This document shows positions 10,437 through 22,449 of a stretch of DNA of 64,000 nucleotides, piece by piece (positions within the stretch are counted from its first letter, which is position 1; each line of letters opens with the position of its first letter). Position numbers and translations under genes: made by a program. The DNA lies in assembly GCA_026018925.1 (NCBI GenBank), contig JAKSZU010000009.1, forward strand, positions 69,862,949-69,926,948, written 5' to 3'. The notes under the pieces are model-generated. The model was not told the origin of the DNA. It saw nothing but the letters and a program-made list of their open reading frames with translations, and searched no databases. Source of the DNA: Tupaia tana (taxonomy: Eukaryota > Chordata > Mammalia > Scandentia > Tupaiidae).

Positions 10437-11208
10437 ATCCCACATGAAATAGCTAAAATATCTAGTTAATTTTCTAGTAATGTTTTATTTGATTAACAGT
10501 GAAGTGAAAGAAAGTTGTGCATTCAAAACCTTTCCTTTCACACTACAAATAGTCTTTTGAGCAGTATTATTTGATGCTAAAACTCAAAAAGCCAGTTGTC
10601 ATATGTAGAAGAGGTTCACAGTTAATGTTCGTAGTACATATTAACAATATTTTTATATAGTATATAGAAAAAATGTAGTAGGGTGATAAATGATTATATG
10701 TTGATATCATAAATGAAAAGGAATTTTATATGATAATTATGTTTTCTTTTGAGAAACAAATAAACAGTTACCTTTCAAATTTGAAAGACCAATGGCTAGT
10801 CATATCTATTTGCTTCCTTTGGGGGCTATTATGTGAAAAAACAATGGTACTTTTTGCTAATAAATGACTTGTTTTTGTAATAATATAAATAAAATGTAAG
10901 TATTCCCTATTGGGAGACTTATTTCACACAGCCATTTGTGCAGTCAACTAATAAACAGTTTGGAGTGATTTATTTTTTTCTAGTAAAAATGGTCAGGGGG
11001 GACTGAGCTGTCTTGCTCATTGAAGGGAATATTATTTACAGGCTTTCTTCTGTCAATTCATACCATGGTTAGCATAACAGTAGTATCAAAGGAGAAAACT
11101 AAAATATTGTTAGTGTCTGAGCTAGTTAGTGTAGTGCATGGAATGTGAAACAACTAAATTAGTTAAATAAATAAAGCTTGTTTGGAAGAAAATAAGATAG
11201 ACATTTAG
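10437..11208. other. Unassigned AT-rich intergenic DNA
   Basis: No recognisable repeat, open frame or RNA gene. Confidence 0.5.
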
Positions 11209-11440
11209 GTCCAGCCATGGTGGTACAAGTAGCAGGGCACCACTATATGAGGCTGGGATTACATGGCAGGCCAAAATTCAAATTCCAGACCAACCTGAAC
11301 AGGCTGGGTGCAGTAATATTTGCCTGTAATCCCAGCTAACTGGAAGTCTAGGCCAGAGGGCTGCAATAGCAAGACTGTCAAAAATAGCTCTCTCTCTCTC
11401 TCTCTTTCTGTCTTTCCCATCTCTCTCTCATAAAAAAGAT
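11209..11440 (+). mobile_element. Possible chimeric tRNA/7SL-like SINE
   Basis: The second half contains ggctgggtgcagtaatattt followed by gcctgtaatcccagcta, the signature of the 7SL RNA 5' domain shared by Alu, B1 and Tupaia Tu elements. The first 80 bp contain a possible B-box-like aattcaaattcc and may be tRNA-derived. A (CT)n stretch and an A-rich end follow. 7SL-derived SINEs are known only from Euarchontoglires. A single old copy, so the chimera reading is tentative. Confidence 0.5.
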
Positions 11441-12281
11441 AAATATTTAGTAAACTAAGCAAATAGAGTTACCATATCAATACAAATCTGAAAGACTTTT
11501 TGCAAAGGCTTCTTTTCTTACTGATTCTAAAACTTTATGAAACATTTAAAGAATAACATTTTTCTGAACTTTTATAAATACAGTAAAAGATGGAAATGAT
11601 GTAAAGCAACTTTTATACTTTGCCATCATTCATTCATTCATGAATGTGTGTATCCATTGAACTGAAGCCCTTCCATACACCAAGCACATTACGGGTCCTG
11701 GATACATATGGAATAACCTTGACAAGACCCCTACTCTCAAGGATCTCAGTTCAGAAGGAAACATGACATGTAAATATAGCATTGTAAGTAAATAGTTTAA
11801 GTCATACTGTCTTGAGACACTGGTTAGACTCAATTATCCCTATCTCCTCCTATAACCCATGAAAAGAATTTAGGTTATATTCCTGCTTTAGAAATTTTTC
11901 TTAGCCCCTACCTCTCAAGATATGCTTTTTGTCTTTTTTGCTCCTGTATGCTTTTCAAAATTCCTGTTTTTTTTTTTTCCTTTCTCTGTGTAATTGTTTA
12001 GATTTAATATTCATTTGTAAGTTCTTGCTTCACTAAATATTTACTCTCCGGTCATCCTTAGTTCCACAGTTGGACAACTCTGTTCCACTTCTGTGTCTAG
12101 GAAAGAACAGGCTTTCATACCCTGCTCTAATGTCAGGCCCTAAATTTTCTGGTTGTCTTGGAGAAAGGCAATGTATTTATAATAAGCAATGCAGAAGTGT
12201 TATGAAAGATGAGACATTTGAGGTTTGCTCTATTGGGATATAATGGTGGACTTATCTAGTGTACAAAACCATGATGTTATC
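11441..12281. other. Mostly unassigned; possible ancient L2/MIR-type fragment
   Basis: At about 11,625-11,800 there is a tandem (CATT)n followed by text resembling the common ancient block that reads as accaagcacattacgggtcctggatac and aaggatctcag. This pattern is frequent in old L2-type repeats. The rest is unassigned. Confidence 0.35.
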
Positions 12282-13130
12282 TTTTTTTTTTTTCATTTAA
12301 AATTTATTTATTTTACATTCATTTACTGTATACATTGCAGCATACAAAATAAGTTTTGCCATCCAGAATAAACTGTATATTGGCTCAATCAAAGATATTA
12401 GTATTTATGTTATCTTCAACAAATAATTTTCCATTTCTTGTTTCTTGTATATTGTGCTTCTCTTTTTTTCCACCTTGGTTCTCTACCTCTCTCCATCTGC
12501 TATTTCCCACCCTCCTCCCACACTGTCTCTGGTATCCACAGTTGCTTTCCTTTTTTTTTCCCCCCCACATTTTATCGATTCACAAAAGGTCTTAATTAAA
12601 CTAAATTCTTTCAATAATAAGTACAGTTGATATAAACATATCTGTGAACACATGTCTGACTTTTGGCATAAAACTCAGTGAGTGGAATGAATGTACTATG
12701 AAGTTGCACCCAGCTGAAGCTATATAGCTTACTGCAGTCATTAAGTAGGTATTTTTTTATTTATATTTTTATATATTTTCTTTCAATTTCAAGAAAAACT
12801 GTTTTACCTTTAATAAATCACAATTTTTAAAATGTTAAGAAAAATTTGCCTAAGTCTTAAAGCCAGGCAAAAGGTTAGGATTCTGTTCAAACAGTAGCAA
12901 GATACTAAAAACTCAAAAAAACAAATATGGACAACTAAAATCTAGTAACAAATGCACTGTAATTTTCTTATGAAACATTTTTTCCCTCCATCCCCCCTTT
13001 TACAAAAGAGAGACATAAACTAACTTATTTGCACTAAATAAATAAATCAATAAGTTTAGTCTCAATTTGGTCTTTTATTTGCACATAGCCACATATGAAT
13101 ACTCTGATTTAAGTTGGCTTTGCTGGTAAC

Positions 13131-13393
13131 TTTTTTTTTTTTGAGAGAAATTTTCACTATAGGGCGCATGCAGTTGCCAGACAGACAGAGAGAGACATAG
13201 AGACAGAAAGCGAGAAATCATCCCCCGGGGGGATGGTCACGCCGCAATCCCTTCTCCTCCATTCTCCTCTCAGGATCTTGGGCACGCATGCACATGCGCC
13301 CGGCGTGAGTTCTAAGCCACGGGGTCCAGGACGCGAAGTGGTCGACTACGTGGGAGTCCAGTGACATAGCCATTACGCCAACTGCTGGTTCCC
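13131..13393 (-). mobile_element. tRNA-derived SINE, young subfamily
   Basis: Antisense full-length copy with a perfect 12-bp duplication, tttgctggtaac, at 13,119-13,130 and 13,394-13,405. Inserted in the long half-L1 tail. Confidence 0.9.
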
Positions 13394-14097
13394 TTTGCTG
13401 GTAACTTTTATAAGGAACTTCAGATTAATCTCTTTTAAAAGCCTCCCAAGGCTACTGAGCCAAGTCAAGAATTCACTATCTGACTTGTACCCTTAAGTAA
13501 CTGTAATTGAGAGTTTTTTGTGTTTCTAAGGAAGTTGTATTCTTTACTTACCTGCCAGGCAGAACAGTTTATGGTACCAGGCAGTCTTTCCAAGAGCTTC
13601 TGTTGCTTTTCCGAGATCTACCTTAGTTCCTTAGCTTTCTGGTTATATCTTCAGACATGACATTCTAGTCCAAGCCCTGGCAATAATCAGTATTTTCAAT
13701 TTCTGATGCAAGGCAACAGATATTATTGAACTTATGCAAATTATCACTCTGCCACAAAATAAGGATATTTTACAATTCCAGAGGGCTCAGGAAGGGAGAA
13801 ATGTTTATGTTTCAATTTAAAAAAAAAAAAAAAAAAAAACTTTAACAAATTGCTGAACCTATCAACAACTCCAAAGAAAACAAAAATCCCTAAATCTGGA
13901 AGACAAAGCATAGCAGAAAATCAATAATGTTTTAGTCAAAAGTCATAAAATTATTTTTCATCAGTTCGTCTCGTAATTAATTTCTCTTCTGTTGAATTAG
14001 CAGTGCTACTGTGGTCCAATCTTTCCATTTAAATCATGTAAATTAACATTCAACATTACTATTGATATTTCCAGACTTGTCCTGACCATTAAATTAT

Positions 14098-14349
14098 CTT
14101 TTTCGTTTTTGTTTTTAAGAGAGGTTTTTACTATATGGTGTGTACACTCACTGGAAAGACAGAGAGAAACAGCGAGATAGAAAGTGAGAAATCACCCTCA
14201 GGGTGGATGGCCACACAGCAATCCCTTTTCCATTCTCATCTCAAGATTTTGGGCATGCACGCATACATAAGACATTGGTTCTGGGACTCAAATCACAGTT
14301 GACTAAATGGGAGTCCAGCGACATAATCATTATGCCATCTACTGGTCCC
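14098..14349 (-). mobile_element. tRNA-derived SINE
   Basis: Antisense copy, moderately diverged and missing part of the central body, with an 8-bp duplication, taaattat, at 14,090-14,097 and 14,350-14,357. Confidence 0.8.
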
Positions 14350-14624
14350 TAAATTATGATTTTTAAAAATGGTAACTTTTGTCTTTGGGGGAAGTCTCCT
14401 CAAAAGTGTTCCTAAGAAAGGCAAAAGTCATTAAGAACCTCTTCTTATTTCTTTATATACTAAAGAAGAAAACTATTTATGATTAGTCTTGTCTCTCCTC
14501 TAAAAATGTTTGATAAAATTTACCATCTGTGGGCCTGGAGTTTTCTTTCTGGAAAATGTTTCAATTTGTGCATTATTATTTAATTAAATTAGAGTAAATA
14601 ATTTGTTCAATCTTTCTGAGTGAC

Positions 14625-14868
14625 ATTTTTTCCACAAGTTGTGTGCACTCACCAGAGACAGAGACAGAGAGGGAAAGTAAGATAGCACATCCCATGGGGC
14701 ATGATAACAATGTAATCCCTTCTACTACATTTCACTCATCTGTTCAGGATTTGGGGCACATATACACATGCTCCAACATGTCTCTTAAGTTATCAGGTCT
14801 GAGGCTTGAACTGTGCAGTGGGCCATGTATGATCTAGCCACATCAACCACGAGGCCACATGCCTAGTT
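14625..14868 (-). mobile_element. Diverged tRNA-derived SINE
   Basis: Antisense, with the GA-rich block near 14,655-14,680 and a degenerate tRNA-like head near 14,800-14,868. Many differences from the young family. Confidence 0.7.
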
Positions 14869-15164
14869 TGGCATTTTTATCTTTCATGGAATATTTCTAT
14901 TTCATCTAGTTACTTAAATTAAAGATTTGGAATGATTTTTTAATTATGTTTCATGTCTATATTTTTTTAGTTATGTTTAAATTTGTTATTTCTTTTTTTC
15001 TTCCAATTTTTTCCTTTATTTTCTTACTGTGTTCACATTTAATCTAATCTGTTATTTCTAATATTGGTACATTGTATTATCTTTTTGATTATATTAGATG
15101 GCTTAGTTCGAGATTAATCCATTTCATCTATCTTTGCAAAGAATTAGATTTTGACTCAATTTTT

Positions 15165-15412
15165 TTCTGTTTCAGTTTTTGCCACAGGGCACACATACTC
15201 ACCAGAGAGAAACAGAGAGAGGGAAAGTGAGAAATTACCTGCCCCAGGAGACATGGCCACACTGCAATTCCCTCTTCTCCACTCTTCTCTTGGGATTCTG
15301 GGCACATACACACAGGATCCTGGCACGGCCCTCAAGCCCCAAGTCCTGAACGCAGACTGTGGTGAGCCATGTGGGAGTCCAGTACCTCAACCACCACACC
15401 ACTTGCTGGCCC
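15165..15412 (-). mobile_element. Diverged tRNA-derived SINE
   Basis: Antisense copy with a gccacagggcac end and a head ending caccacttgctggccc. Head sequence is closer to the old subfamily; long body present. Confidence 0.75.
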
Positions 15413-15618
15413 TTGTCTCAATAATTTTGTATAAACCAACTGCTTTTTCTTCACAGGCTTTCCCAGTCCATCCATTACTTCTGTTGAGTCTACCTTCATT
15501 ATATATCAAGAATCTGACTACTTCTTACCATGTCTATGATATTGCCTTGGTCAAAGCCATCATCATTAACCACGAATATTACAGTAGCTACCTAACTGAT
15601 TCCTATAAAGAAACAATC

Positions 15619-18120
15619 CTTTTTTTTTCAATTTAAAAGGTGAGTTTTTAATTTTTTAAATTAATTTATTTTACATTCTTTCACTGAAAATCATCACAGC
15701 ATACAAAATGTAATTTCCCATCCAGAATTACTGCATAGTGGATTAATTATACATGTTATCATCAACAAATATTTTTTTTTATTTCTTATTTCTTGTATAT
15801 AAATATTTCCCCTCCTATTTCTCACCCTCTGCCATTTCCCACACTCCTCCCACACTGCCTCTGGTATCTGCAGTTGCTTTTCATTCTTTTTTTATTTTGT
15901 CCCACATTTTATTGATTCACAAAATATCTTAATTAATCTAAATACTTTCAATAGCAAGTTCACCTGATATATACATATCTGTGAACATATATGTTGACTT
16001 TAGGCATGAAACTCAGTGGGTAGAATAAATATGCTATAAAGTAGCACCTAGTTGAGGCTATATAGCTTACTGTGGCCATTAAATAGGCATTTTTTTAATA
16101 TATTTTTTTAATTTCAATAAAGGCAGTTTTAACTTTAATAAATAAAAATTTAAAAATGTTAAGAGAACTTTGCCTAAGACTTAAAGCCAGGAAACAGGTT
16201 AGGATTCTATTCAAATAGTAGGTACAAGGACCTGTCCACAGCTCGAGAAGACAAAAATCCTTAACTCTGGAAAACAATGCATAGAAGATCAATAATGTTT
16301 AAGTTAAAAGTCATGAAATTCTATTTCGCCAGTTCAGACTCATGCACTTAATCTATCTTCTGTTGTGGTCCAATATTTCCATTTAAATTCTGGAAGACAA
16401 TGTTCAACTCTGGACTTGTCCCTACCATTAAGCTGATCATTTTCTTAGTTCTTTTTGAACTCTTATTTCTGTGTGTCTGACTTCAGTTTTCCTGATATAG
16501 CACTCCCTTCAGAACTTCTTGGAGAGCTGGTATGGTGTCAGTAAATTCTTTCAGGTTTTGTTTATTTTATAATGTTCTTGTCTTTTCTTCCCATATGAGT
16601 GATAATCTTGCAGGATATAGTATGGGTTGAAATTGTTTTTCACTCAACACTTTGAGTATATTTTCCCATTCTTTCCTTACTTGCATTGTTTCTGATGAGA
16701 GGTCTAGGGTTAGCCTGATGGTATATCATATGTAGGTAACTTGATGTTTCTGTCTTGCCAATCTTAGTATCTTATCTTTGTGGTTTTAGTCAATCTGGCT
16801 ATAATATGTCTTGGAGTAGATCTTCTTGGGTTCATCCTATTTGATGTCCTTTGTATTTCTTGGATCTGGATCTTTGAATGCCTCTCTAGGTTTTCATCCA
16901 TAATTTTATGGAATAGATTACCAATGCCCTTATTAGTCTCTTCACCTTCTGGGAAACCAATTATCTGGATGTTTGGATGTTTAATAGTATCTCATATTTC
17001 TTGTATATTATTCTCATTTGGGGGACTATATTTTCAGTCTTCATCATGGAATTTACTAGTCTAGCAATTTTGTCTTCTACATCTGAAACTCAATTTTCTG
17101 TATGATCTAATCTGCTTTTAATACTTTCATGGGAAGTTTTGATTTCTTGTATTATAGTCTTCATCTCCAACAGTTTTATTTGATTCTTTTTGTGGTGTGT
17201 ATTTCCTCTTTCAGCTCTTGCAAGAACTTCTTCACCTCATGGAACTTGTCGGTTCTTTTCTTCTGGTGTTCAGTGTCTCTCTTCTCTTCCATCTCTGTTA
17301 GCTTTGTTACTATGAATATTCTAAGTTCTTTACCAGACATTTCCATGAGTTCCATTGTACTGTCTGTGAAAAGGAGTTATTGTTTTTCCTTGGGGGAGAG
17401 GTATTTCCTTGGTTTCTTATACTTTTTGTGAGTCTGCTGTGATTTCTAGTCATCTGTTGGGTTATTCATTTCTTCCTAATTTCTAGAAGTTCAATCAGTG
17501 CAGGAGGAGATGATCTGCAAACTCTTTGCTATTCTGTTTTTCTCCCTTTGTGCTGCGGATTCACTGGGAATTGAGGAATATATTGACCCTAATAGTATTT
17601 GGGTGTTTGGATATGTTTCACTTAGACCTGTCTAGACACTCAGAGCATGGAGACCTAGCAGCAAAGTGGTGAGGTAAAAGAAAAAAGATAAGAAAACAGA
17701 AAACAAGAGAAAAAATAGAGGAAATAAACCACCAACAACATTTATTTATTTATTTACTTTAAAATACAAAAGATAAAACCCCATGGAGTGTGTTGCACAA
17801 AAGCGCTAGTCTTCTTCTGAAGGCCTGCCCTTTTTGCCTCTTCTAAAAGGGACTGTAGGGAAGGGGAGGGGATTATTACCAAGATAAAGGAGGATTTCAG
17901 AGCTGAGAAAATACTTTACCTTAAAAAATGTTTTAAAAAGAAAAATGAAAAAACAGAGACAGAGAAACAGAGAAAGATGGAGAGAGACAGAGAGAAGGAT
18001 ATAAGAGACTCTACTGGGGTGACTTCTCAGCAGAAAATCTTCATTTATCTTATTCCCTGAAAGCACCAGATCTCAGCTCTTATGGAGAACTCCTTCTCCA
18101 GAAAAACTAACCTAAACAGA
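15619..18120 (-). mobile_element. Half-L1 (HAL1-like) copy 3, short-tail form
   Basis: Most complete undisturbed copy: T-run at 15,619-15,628 (3' end), 3' tail to about 16,400, ORF1 about 16,500-17,440, then 5' UTR to about 18,120. Total is about 2.5 kb. ORF1 runs straight into the tail with no ORF2. The tail lacks the extra 0.7-kb block of copy 2. No internal SINE. Confidence 0.78.
16500..17440 (-). pseudogene. L1-type ORF1 remnant of half-L1 copy 3
   Basis: The reverse complement has the coiled-coil region (about 17,360-17,150) and then the RNA-binding and C-terminal blocks (about 16,740-16,520), aligned block by block with 1,258-2,283 and 48,890-50,080. Stops and frameshifts are present, so it cannot make full ORF1p. 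Confidence 0.75.
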
Positions 18121-18124
18121 GTAT

Positions 18125-18270
18125 CCAGGATACACTTTTTAATTCACAGGTAAAGTTGTATGTTCTTACCTTGAAAATATAATGCTTTGAAGTATATATA
18201 CATCATGGAAGATTAAATGTAGCTAATTAGTATATGCATTATCTCATATAGTTATCATATTTTTGGTTAC
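18125..18270 (+). mobile_element. Possible old L1M 3'-UTR remnant
   Basis: Contains a tagctaattagtatatgcat block followed by tatctcatatagttatcat, a pattern typical of the 3' UTR of older L1M families. Confidence 0.45.
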
Positions 18271-18329
18271 TTTGGGTGGGGTTATTGGGGGAGATGTTGG
18301 TCAGAGAATGATCCACTTAATCTTTACAT

Positions 18330-18790
18330 CAGATCCCTCCACAATGATGTTGAAAACTTTTAAAGCATTCTCATCTCAGTTAAAATAAAACCCAAAGTCT
18401 TTGAAGTAGAATACATAGTTGTTATTTCCCTGATTCTACCTCCTGTTTTCCTACCACTAGATCACTCTCTTCTCCTCTCCCTAGAATTATTACATTTCTG
18501 CAAATAAGTCAGAGTTTCCTGTTGCAATTACTTTGCACTTCTTTCCTCTCCATAAAAATTCTTCCCTTGAATAGTCACATGATTAACTGTTGAAATGTCA
18601 CCTTTTCAGCAAGGGAAACCTCTATCACCCAATTGAAAATTATAATTTCCACCACCTAACACCTTCTGTTTCGCTTGCTCTATTTTTTTATAATACTTAT
18701 CATAGTCAAACAACTTATGTATTGCAACTATTATTATTTTTATTTATTTTATGTCTCTCTCAGTAACAGCGTAATTCCTCAGAAACAGTA
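18330..18790 (+). mobile_element. L2-like (LINE-2) remnant
   Basis: Diverged blocks in the L2 3'-end order: a tgaaatgtcacctttt block with a run-on of cagcaagggaaacctc, then ataatacttatcatag near 18,695. Very old; no coding capacity. Confidence 0.5.
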
Positions 18791-18823
18791 GACCTTGAAC
18801 TATTTATTAAATTATACTGTTCT

Positions 18824-19071
18824 AGGAGACCAGCAGTTGGTATAATGGTGATGTTGCTGGAATCTCATGTAGTTGACTGTGGTTCGAGTCCCAGACCCGG
18901 TGGCTTAAACTCACACTGGTTGCATGTATGCATGCCCAAGATCTCGAGAAAAGAATGGAGGAGAAGGGATTGTGGCATGGCCATCCCCCTTGGGGGGTGA
19001 TTTCTCGCTTTCTGTCTCTGTCTCTTTATGGCAAGTGCACACAGCCTATAGCAAAAACCTCTCCAAAAAGA
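18824..19071 (+). mobile_element. tRNA-derived SINE
   Basis: Sense full-length copy flanked by a perfect 10-bp duplication, atactgttct, at 18,814-18,823 and 19,072-19,081. Confidence 0.88.
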
Positions 19072-19190
19072 ATACTGTTCTTTCAAGTACATAACTAGAT
19101 TTTGCCACTCTATATCTTGTCAAAAAGCATATATTTAACAAACTTAGCATTATTAATAAAACGGTATGTATCAATAGCCTCCTTTTCTTT

Positions 19191-19240
19191 ATGTATTTTT
19201 TTTGAAGAGTTTTGTTTTTGTGTTTTTTTTGTTTTTTTTT

Positions 19241-19311
<71 letters not shown>

Positions 19312-19545
19312 ATAGGGCGCGTGCGCTCGCCAGACAGACAGAAAGAGACAGAGAGACAGAAAGTGAGAAATCACTCCCAGGGGGATGGCCACACCGCAGT
19401 CCCTTCTCCACCGTTCTCCTCTTGGGATCTTGGGCACACATGCACACACGCCTGGCGTGAGTTTTAAGCCACCAGGTCCAGGATGCAAACCGTGGTAGAC
19501 TACATGGGAGTCCAGCGACATAGCCATTGTGCAAACTGCTGGTCC
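19191..19545 (-). mobile_element. tRNA-derived SINE with a very long tail
   Basis: Antisense copy flanked by an 18-of-19 duplication (caatagc[c/a]tccttttcttt at 19,172-19,190 and 19,546-19,564). The T-rich left part, which is the A-tail in sense, is over 100 bp with a 67-T pure run. A second gaagagttttg motif near 19,204 looks like a partial copy of the SINE 3' end, so the tail may have grown by slippage or a second insertion. Confidence 0.85.
19242..19308 (+). repeat. Poly(T) tract, 67 T
   Basis: Pure T run that is the A-tail of the antisense SINE. Unusually long; the exact length is the least reliable part of the assembly here. Confidence 0.9.
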
Positions 19546-19564
19546 CAATAGCATCCTTTTCTTT

Positions 19565-20940
19565 GTTTAAAAAAAAAGAAAGAAAGAAAGGAGGAAAGAA
19601 ATGGCAGCTAGTCCTAAAACACAAGTAAAAAAATATCTATTCTGTCATTATTGGAAAACAACATATTAAAATTAATATAATCTATAGGTGAGCTGAAAAA
19701 AATGAAATATATAGATCTTTAACAGAATGTTCATATCATTTTGGTTAGTGTAAACTCTAGGCATTGACTCATAGTAATCTCCTCCCCTATGGTATAAAAA
19801 TAATAATAAAAAAATTCACCGCAGATGAAGACCTGAAATCATTCACACTTGTGTCAGTTTCAAAGACTTAAAGACACTTATGCTAGGTCTTAATAGTGTT
19901 ACTCCACAAAGAATAGTGGTTAGATTGATACTTCTTGTGGATCACTGAAGAGTCAAGAAATTGAGCAAAATAAATACTACTTTCCCTACCAATATATTAC
20001 CTTTTAAGAGAAGTGTTCTGGTTACATCTTATTTAACTGCTTTAGGCTTCTGAAGCCAAGAGCTCTGAGTAGAGCTCTGGAGTCAAAGATGAGGTCTTTT
20101 ACTGTTTTATGTAAAAGAGCAGAAAAATGCTGCCAAATGTCTTTTCCTCTCCAGATTCACTGCCTCTCCTTTTTTATTTTAAAAGCTATTGTGATTTGAG
20201 CTAGGCTATCAATCAAGAATAGTAGGTTTAAAAGCTTCCTCACCTATGTTTTTGAGACTCTTCTGCAATATGAGCACAAACAAAAGAAAAAATATCAAGA
20301 AGATTTGTTGGCTGTCATCTTCCTTTACTGGAATTATTCTTAACCTCTGCCTTCATTTTCTCTCACCATTTGTCATAGAACTTTGAATTTCTCTTCAATG
20401 ATATTTAAAATTGCAGAATGTTTTTACTTTTTAAGTTTGAAATTACCCTTGTGTAGATTGTATGGCATGTTTCTATTTATTTTTTGCATTATTATTCTAC
20501 ATTTTAATGAATGTAAAAGGAGATTAGTGTTCAGTGGACAAAAATATGTCAGGACTATAGAATTATGTTAATTTCAATAATCACAAACTCTTCCTACCTG
20601 GACTCCATGGGTAACTAATATAATTAAAATTCCGTCTAGTTTTAAAAGGCCTCATCTCTTAGGTTATGTATCAAGAGTCCCTCTTGCTTACAACTTCCAC
20701 CCCACCGTTCTTGAAACCTCCTCGTAGCAGTAGCAAGTATCCAAACAAAGGTCAGAGACCACTTTGGAAACTCCATTCTTTCCCATTCATCACAGAATTT
20801 ATAGTTTTCTGAACCATAACCCACACATTCTTTCTCAGTAGAAACCCTGCAGCTCAGCACCTTGTGTATCTATTCTCTAGAATCTGGAAAGCATTTGGAA
20901 TACCCAGTCCTAGCAAGAAAAGTTCAGGTTACAGAGTGAA
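19565..20940. other. Unassigned intergenic DNA
   Basis: Includes an (AAAG)n patch at about 19,569-19,600. No supported gene or repeat family. The last 300 bp may belong to the 5' UTR of the following L1, but I cannot show that. Confidence 0.45.
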
Positions 20941-21059
20941 TGACAGGGAGACAGGGCTACAAAGAGATCACAGATGACATCCTCCTGCACTCCTTTGAAA
21001 GCTTAAAATTAACTAAGATATTAAGAAGAAACCTATAATCCATTAGATGACTAGAAACT

Positions 21060-22040
21060 ACTGCAGAGGCACAAAAAATATGAGAAACCAAGAAAATATG
21101 TCTCCCCCAAGAGAAAATAACAATTCCTTATGAACCACAGAAAGTACAATTGAACTTGTGGAAATGTCAAATAAAATTTCAGAATATACATAGATGCAAC
21201 ACTTAATAAGACACAAGAGAAAAGAGACAATGAACTCCAGAAGATGCAAGAGTAAAGAACAACATGCTTCAGGAGATGAGGAAGTCCTTCCACAATTTGA
21301 AAGAAGAAATAGATACCATTAAAAAAATAATCAAATGGAGCTGTTAGAGATTAAGGCTTTAATACTGGAAATCAAAATCTCCCTGGAAAGTAGTAAAAAC
21401 AGATTAGATCATGCAGACGATTGAATCTTGGATATAAAAGACAAAATCTCTGACCTACAAAAAAACAACTAAAAAGATAGATAAAATAACCAAAAAAATG
21501 AAGATAATATACAAAAAATACTAGATTCCATTAAACATACAAACGTCTGAATAAATGGTACCCCAGAAGCTGAAGAAACTAATAAGGGAATTGAAAATCA
21601 ATTCTATGAAACCCTGGAAGAAAATGTTCCAAGCCTAGAGAAGCATTCAAACTTCTAGACACAAGAAATACAGAATCCACCCAAAAAGATCTTCTCCAAG
21701 TCAAATCATAGCTAGATTGGCCAAAACCATAGACAAGCACAAGATACTAAAACTGGCAAGAACGAAACATCAAGTGATTTACAAAGTTTACCCCATCAGG
21801 TTAACATTGGACCTTTTATCAGAAACAATGCAAGCAAGGAAAGAATGGGGAAATATATTCAAAGTGTTAAGTGAAAAACAATTTCAATCAAGATTACTAT
21901 ACCCGGCAAGATTATCCTTCATATGGGAAGAAAAGATAAAAACATTCTAGTATAAGCAAAACCTGAAAGAATTTACCAACTCCAGACAAACTCGTCAAGA
22001 AATTCTCAAGAGAGTATTATACCAAGAAAACTAAATTCAG
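21060..22040 (+). pseudogene. L1 ORF1 remnant
   Basis: Coiled-coil region (about 21,060-21,480), then the RNA-binding and C-terminal domain (about 21,717-22,020) with YKVYPIRLTLDLLSET and LLYPARLSF blocks. An in-frame stop sits after the KIKTF segment near 21,950 and frameshifts lie upstream. The product would be the L1 RNA chaperone; this copy is broken. Confidence 0.8.
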
Positions 22041-22076
22041 ATGGACAGAAATTAGACAACAAAAAGAAGCAAGAAG

Positions 22077-22342
22077 TGATCAGCAGTTGGCATAATGGCT
22101 ATGTCGCTGGAATCCCATGTAGTTGACCGTGGTTCGAGGCCTGGACCCAGTGACTTAAATTCACACCGGGTGAGTGTGTGTGTGCATGCCCAGGATCCTG
22201 AGAGGAAAATGGAGGAGAAGGGATTGTGGCATGGTCATCCCCCCCCCCCTGGGGTGTTATTTCTCTCTTTCTGTCTCTCTGTCTCTCTCTTTCTGGAGAG
22301 TGTACATGTCCTATAGCTAAAACCTCTCAAGAAAAAAAAAAG
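22077..22342 (+). mobile_element. tRNA-derived SINE
   Basis: Sense copy between ORF1 and ORF2 of the L1, with an expanded C-run at about 22,240-22,249 and an A-rich end. No clear flanking duplication. Confidence 0.85.
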
Positions 22343-22449
22343 ACAAGAAAATGGCCAACTTAACTGTAGTGACAAGTCCAGAAATATCAACAATAATGTT
22401 GATGTCAATGGTTTAAATTCTCTAATCAAGAGGCAGAGACTGGCTGAAT

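Larger units (their letters stand above)
12282..14357 (-). mobile_element. Half-L1 (HAL1-like) copy 2, 5'-truncated, long-tail form
   Basis: Antisense copy that begins with a T-run at 12,282-12,293 (poly(A) end) and keeps the whole 3' tail plus the start of the ORF1/tail junction region, ending near 14,357. Relative to copies 3 and 4 it carries about 0.7 kb extra (roughly 12,900-13,850, minus a SINE). The 13,560-14,090 part matches window positions 40-860. A short A-run sits at 13,819-13,838. No ORF1 is left. Confidence 0.7.
14380..15480 (-). mobile_element. Old L1 ORF2 fragment (reverse-transcriptase region)
   Basis: The reverse complement shows worn L1 ORF2 blocks upstream of the catalytic reverse-transcriptase motif: the region around gggcctggagttttctttct at 14,531, and the linker around 15,010-15,165. 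Both line up, in the same order, with 35,170-35,560 in the younger L1. Two old SINEs split it. Not coding. Confidence 0.55.

Noticed and set aside
15151-15636. 161-codon plus-strand open frame
   Set aside because: It runs through an antisense SINE and AT-rich L1 remnant, with no known domain; the coding look is chance.
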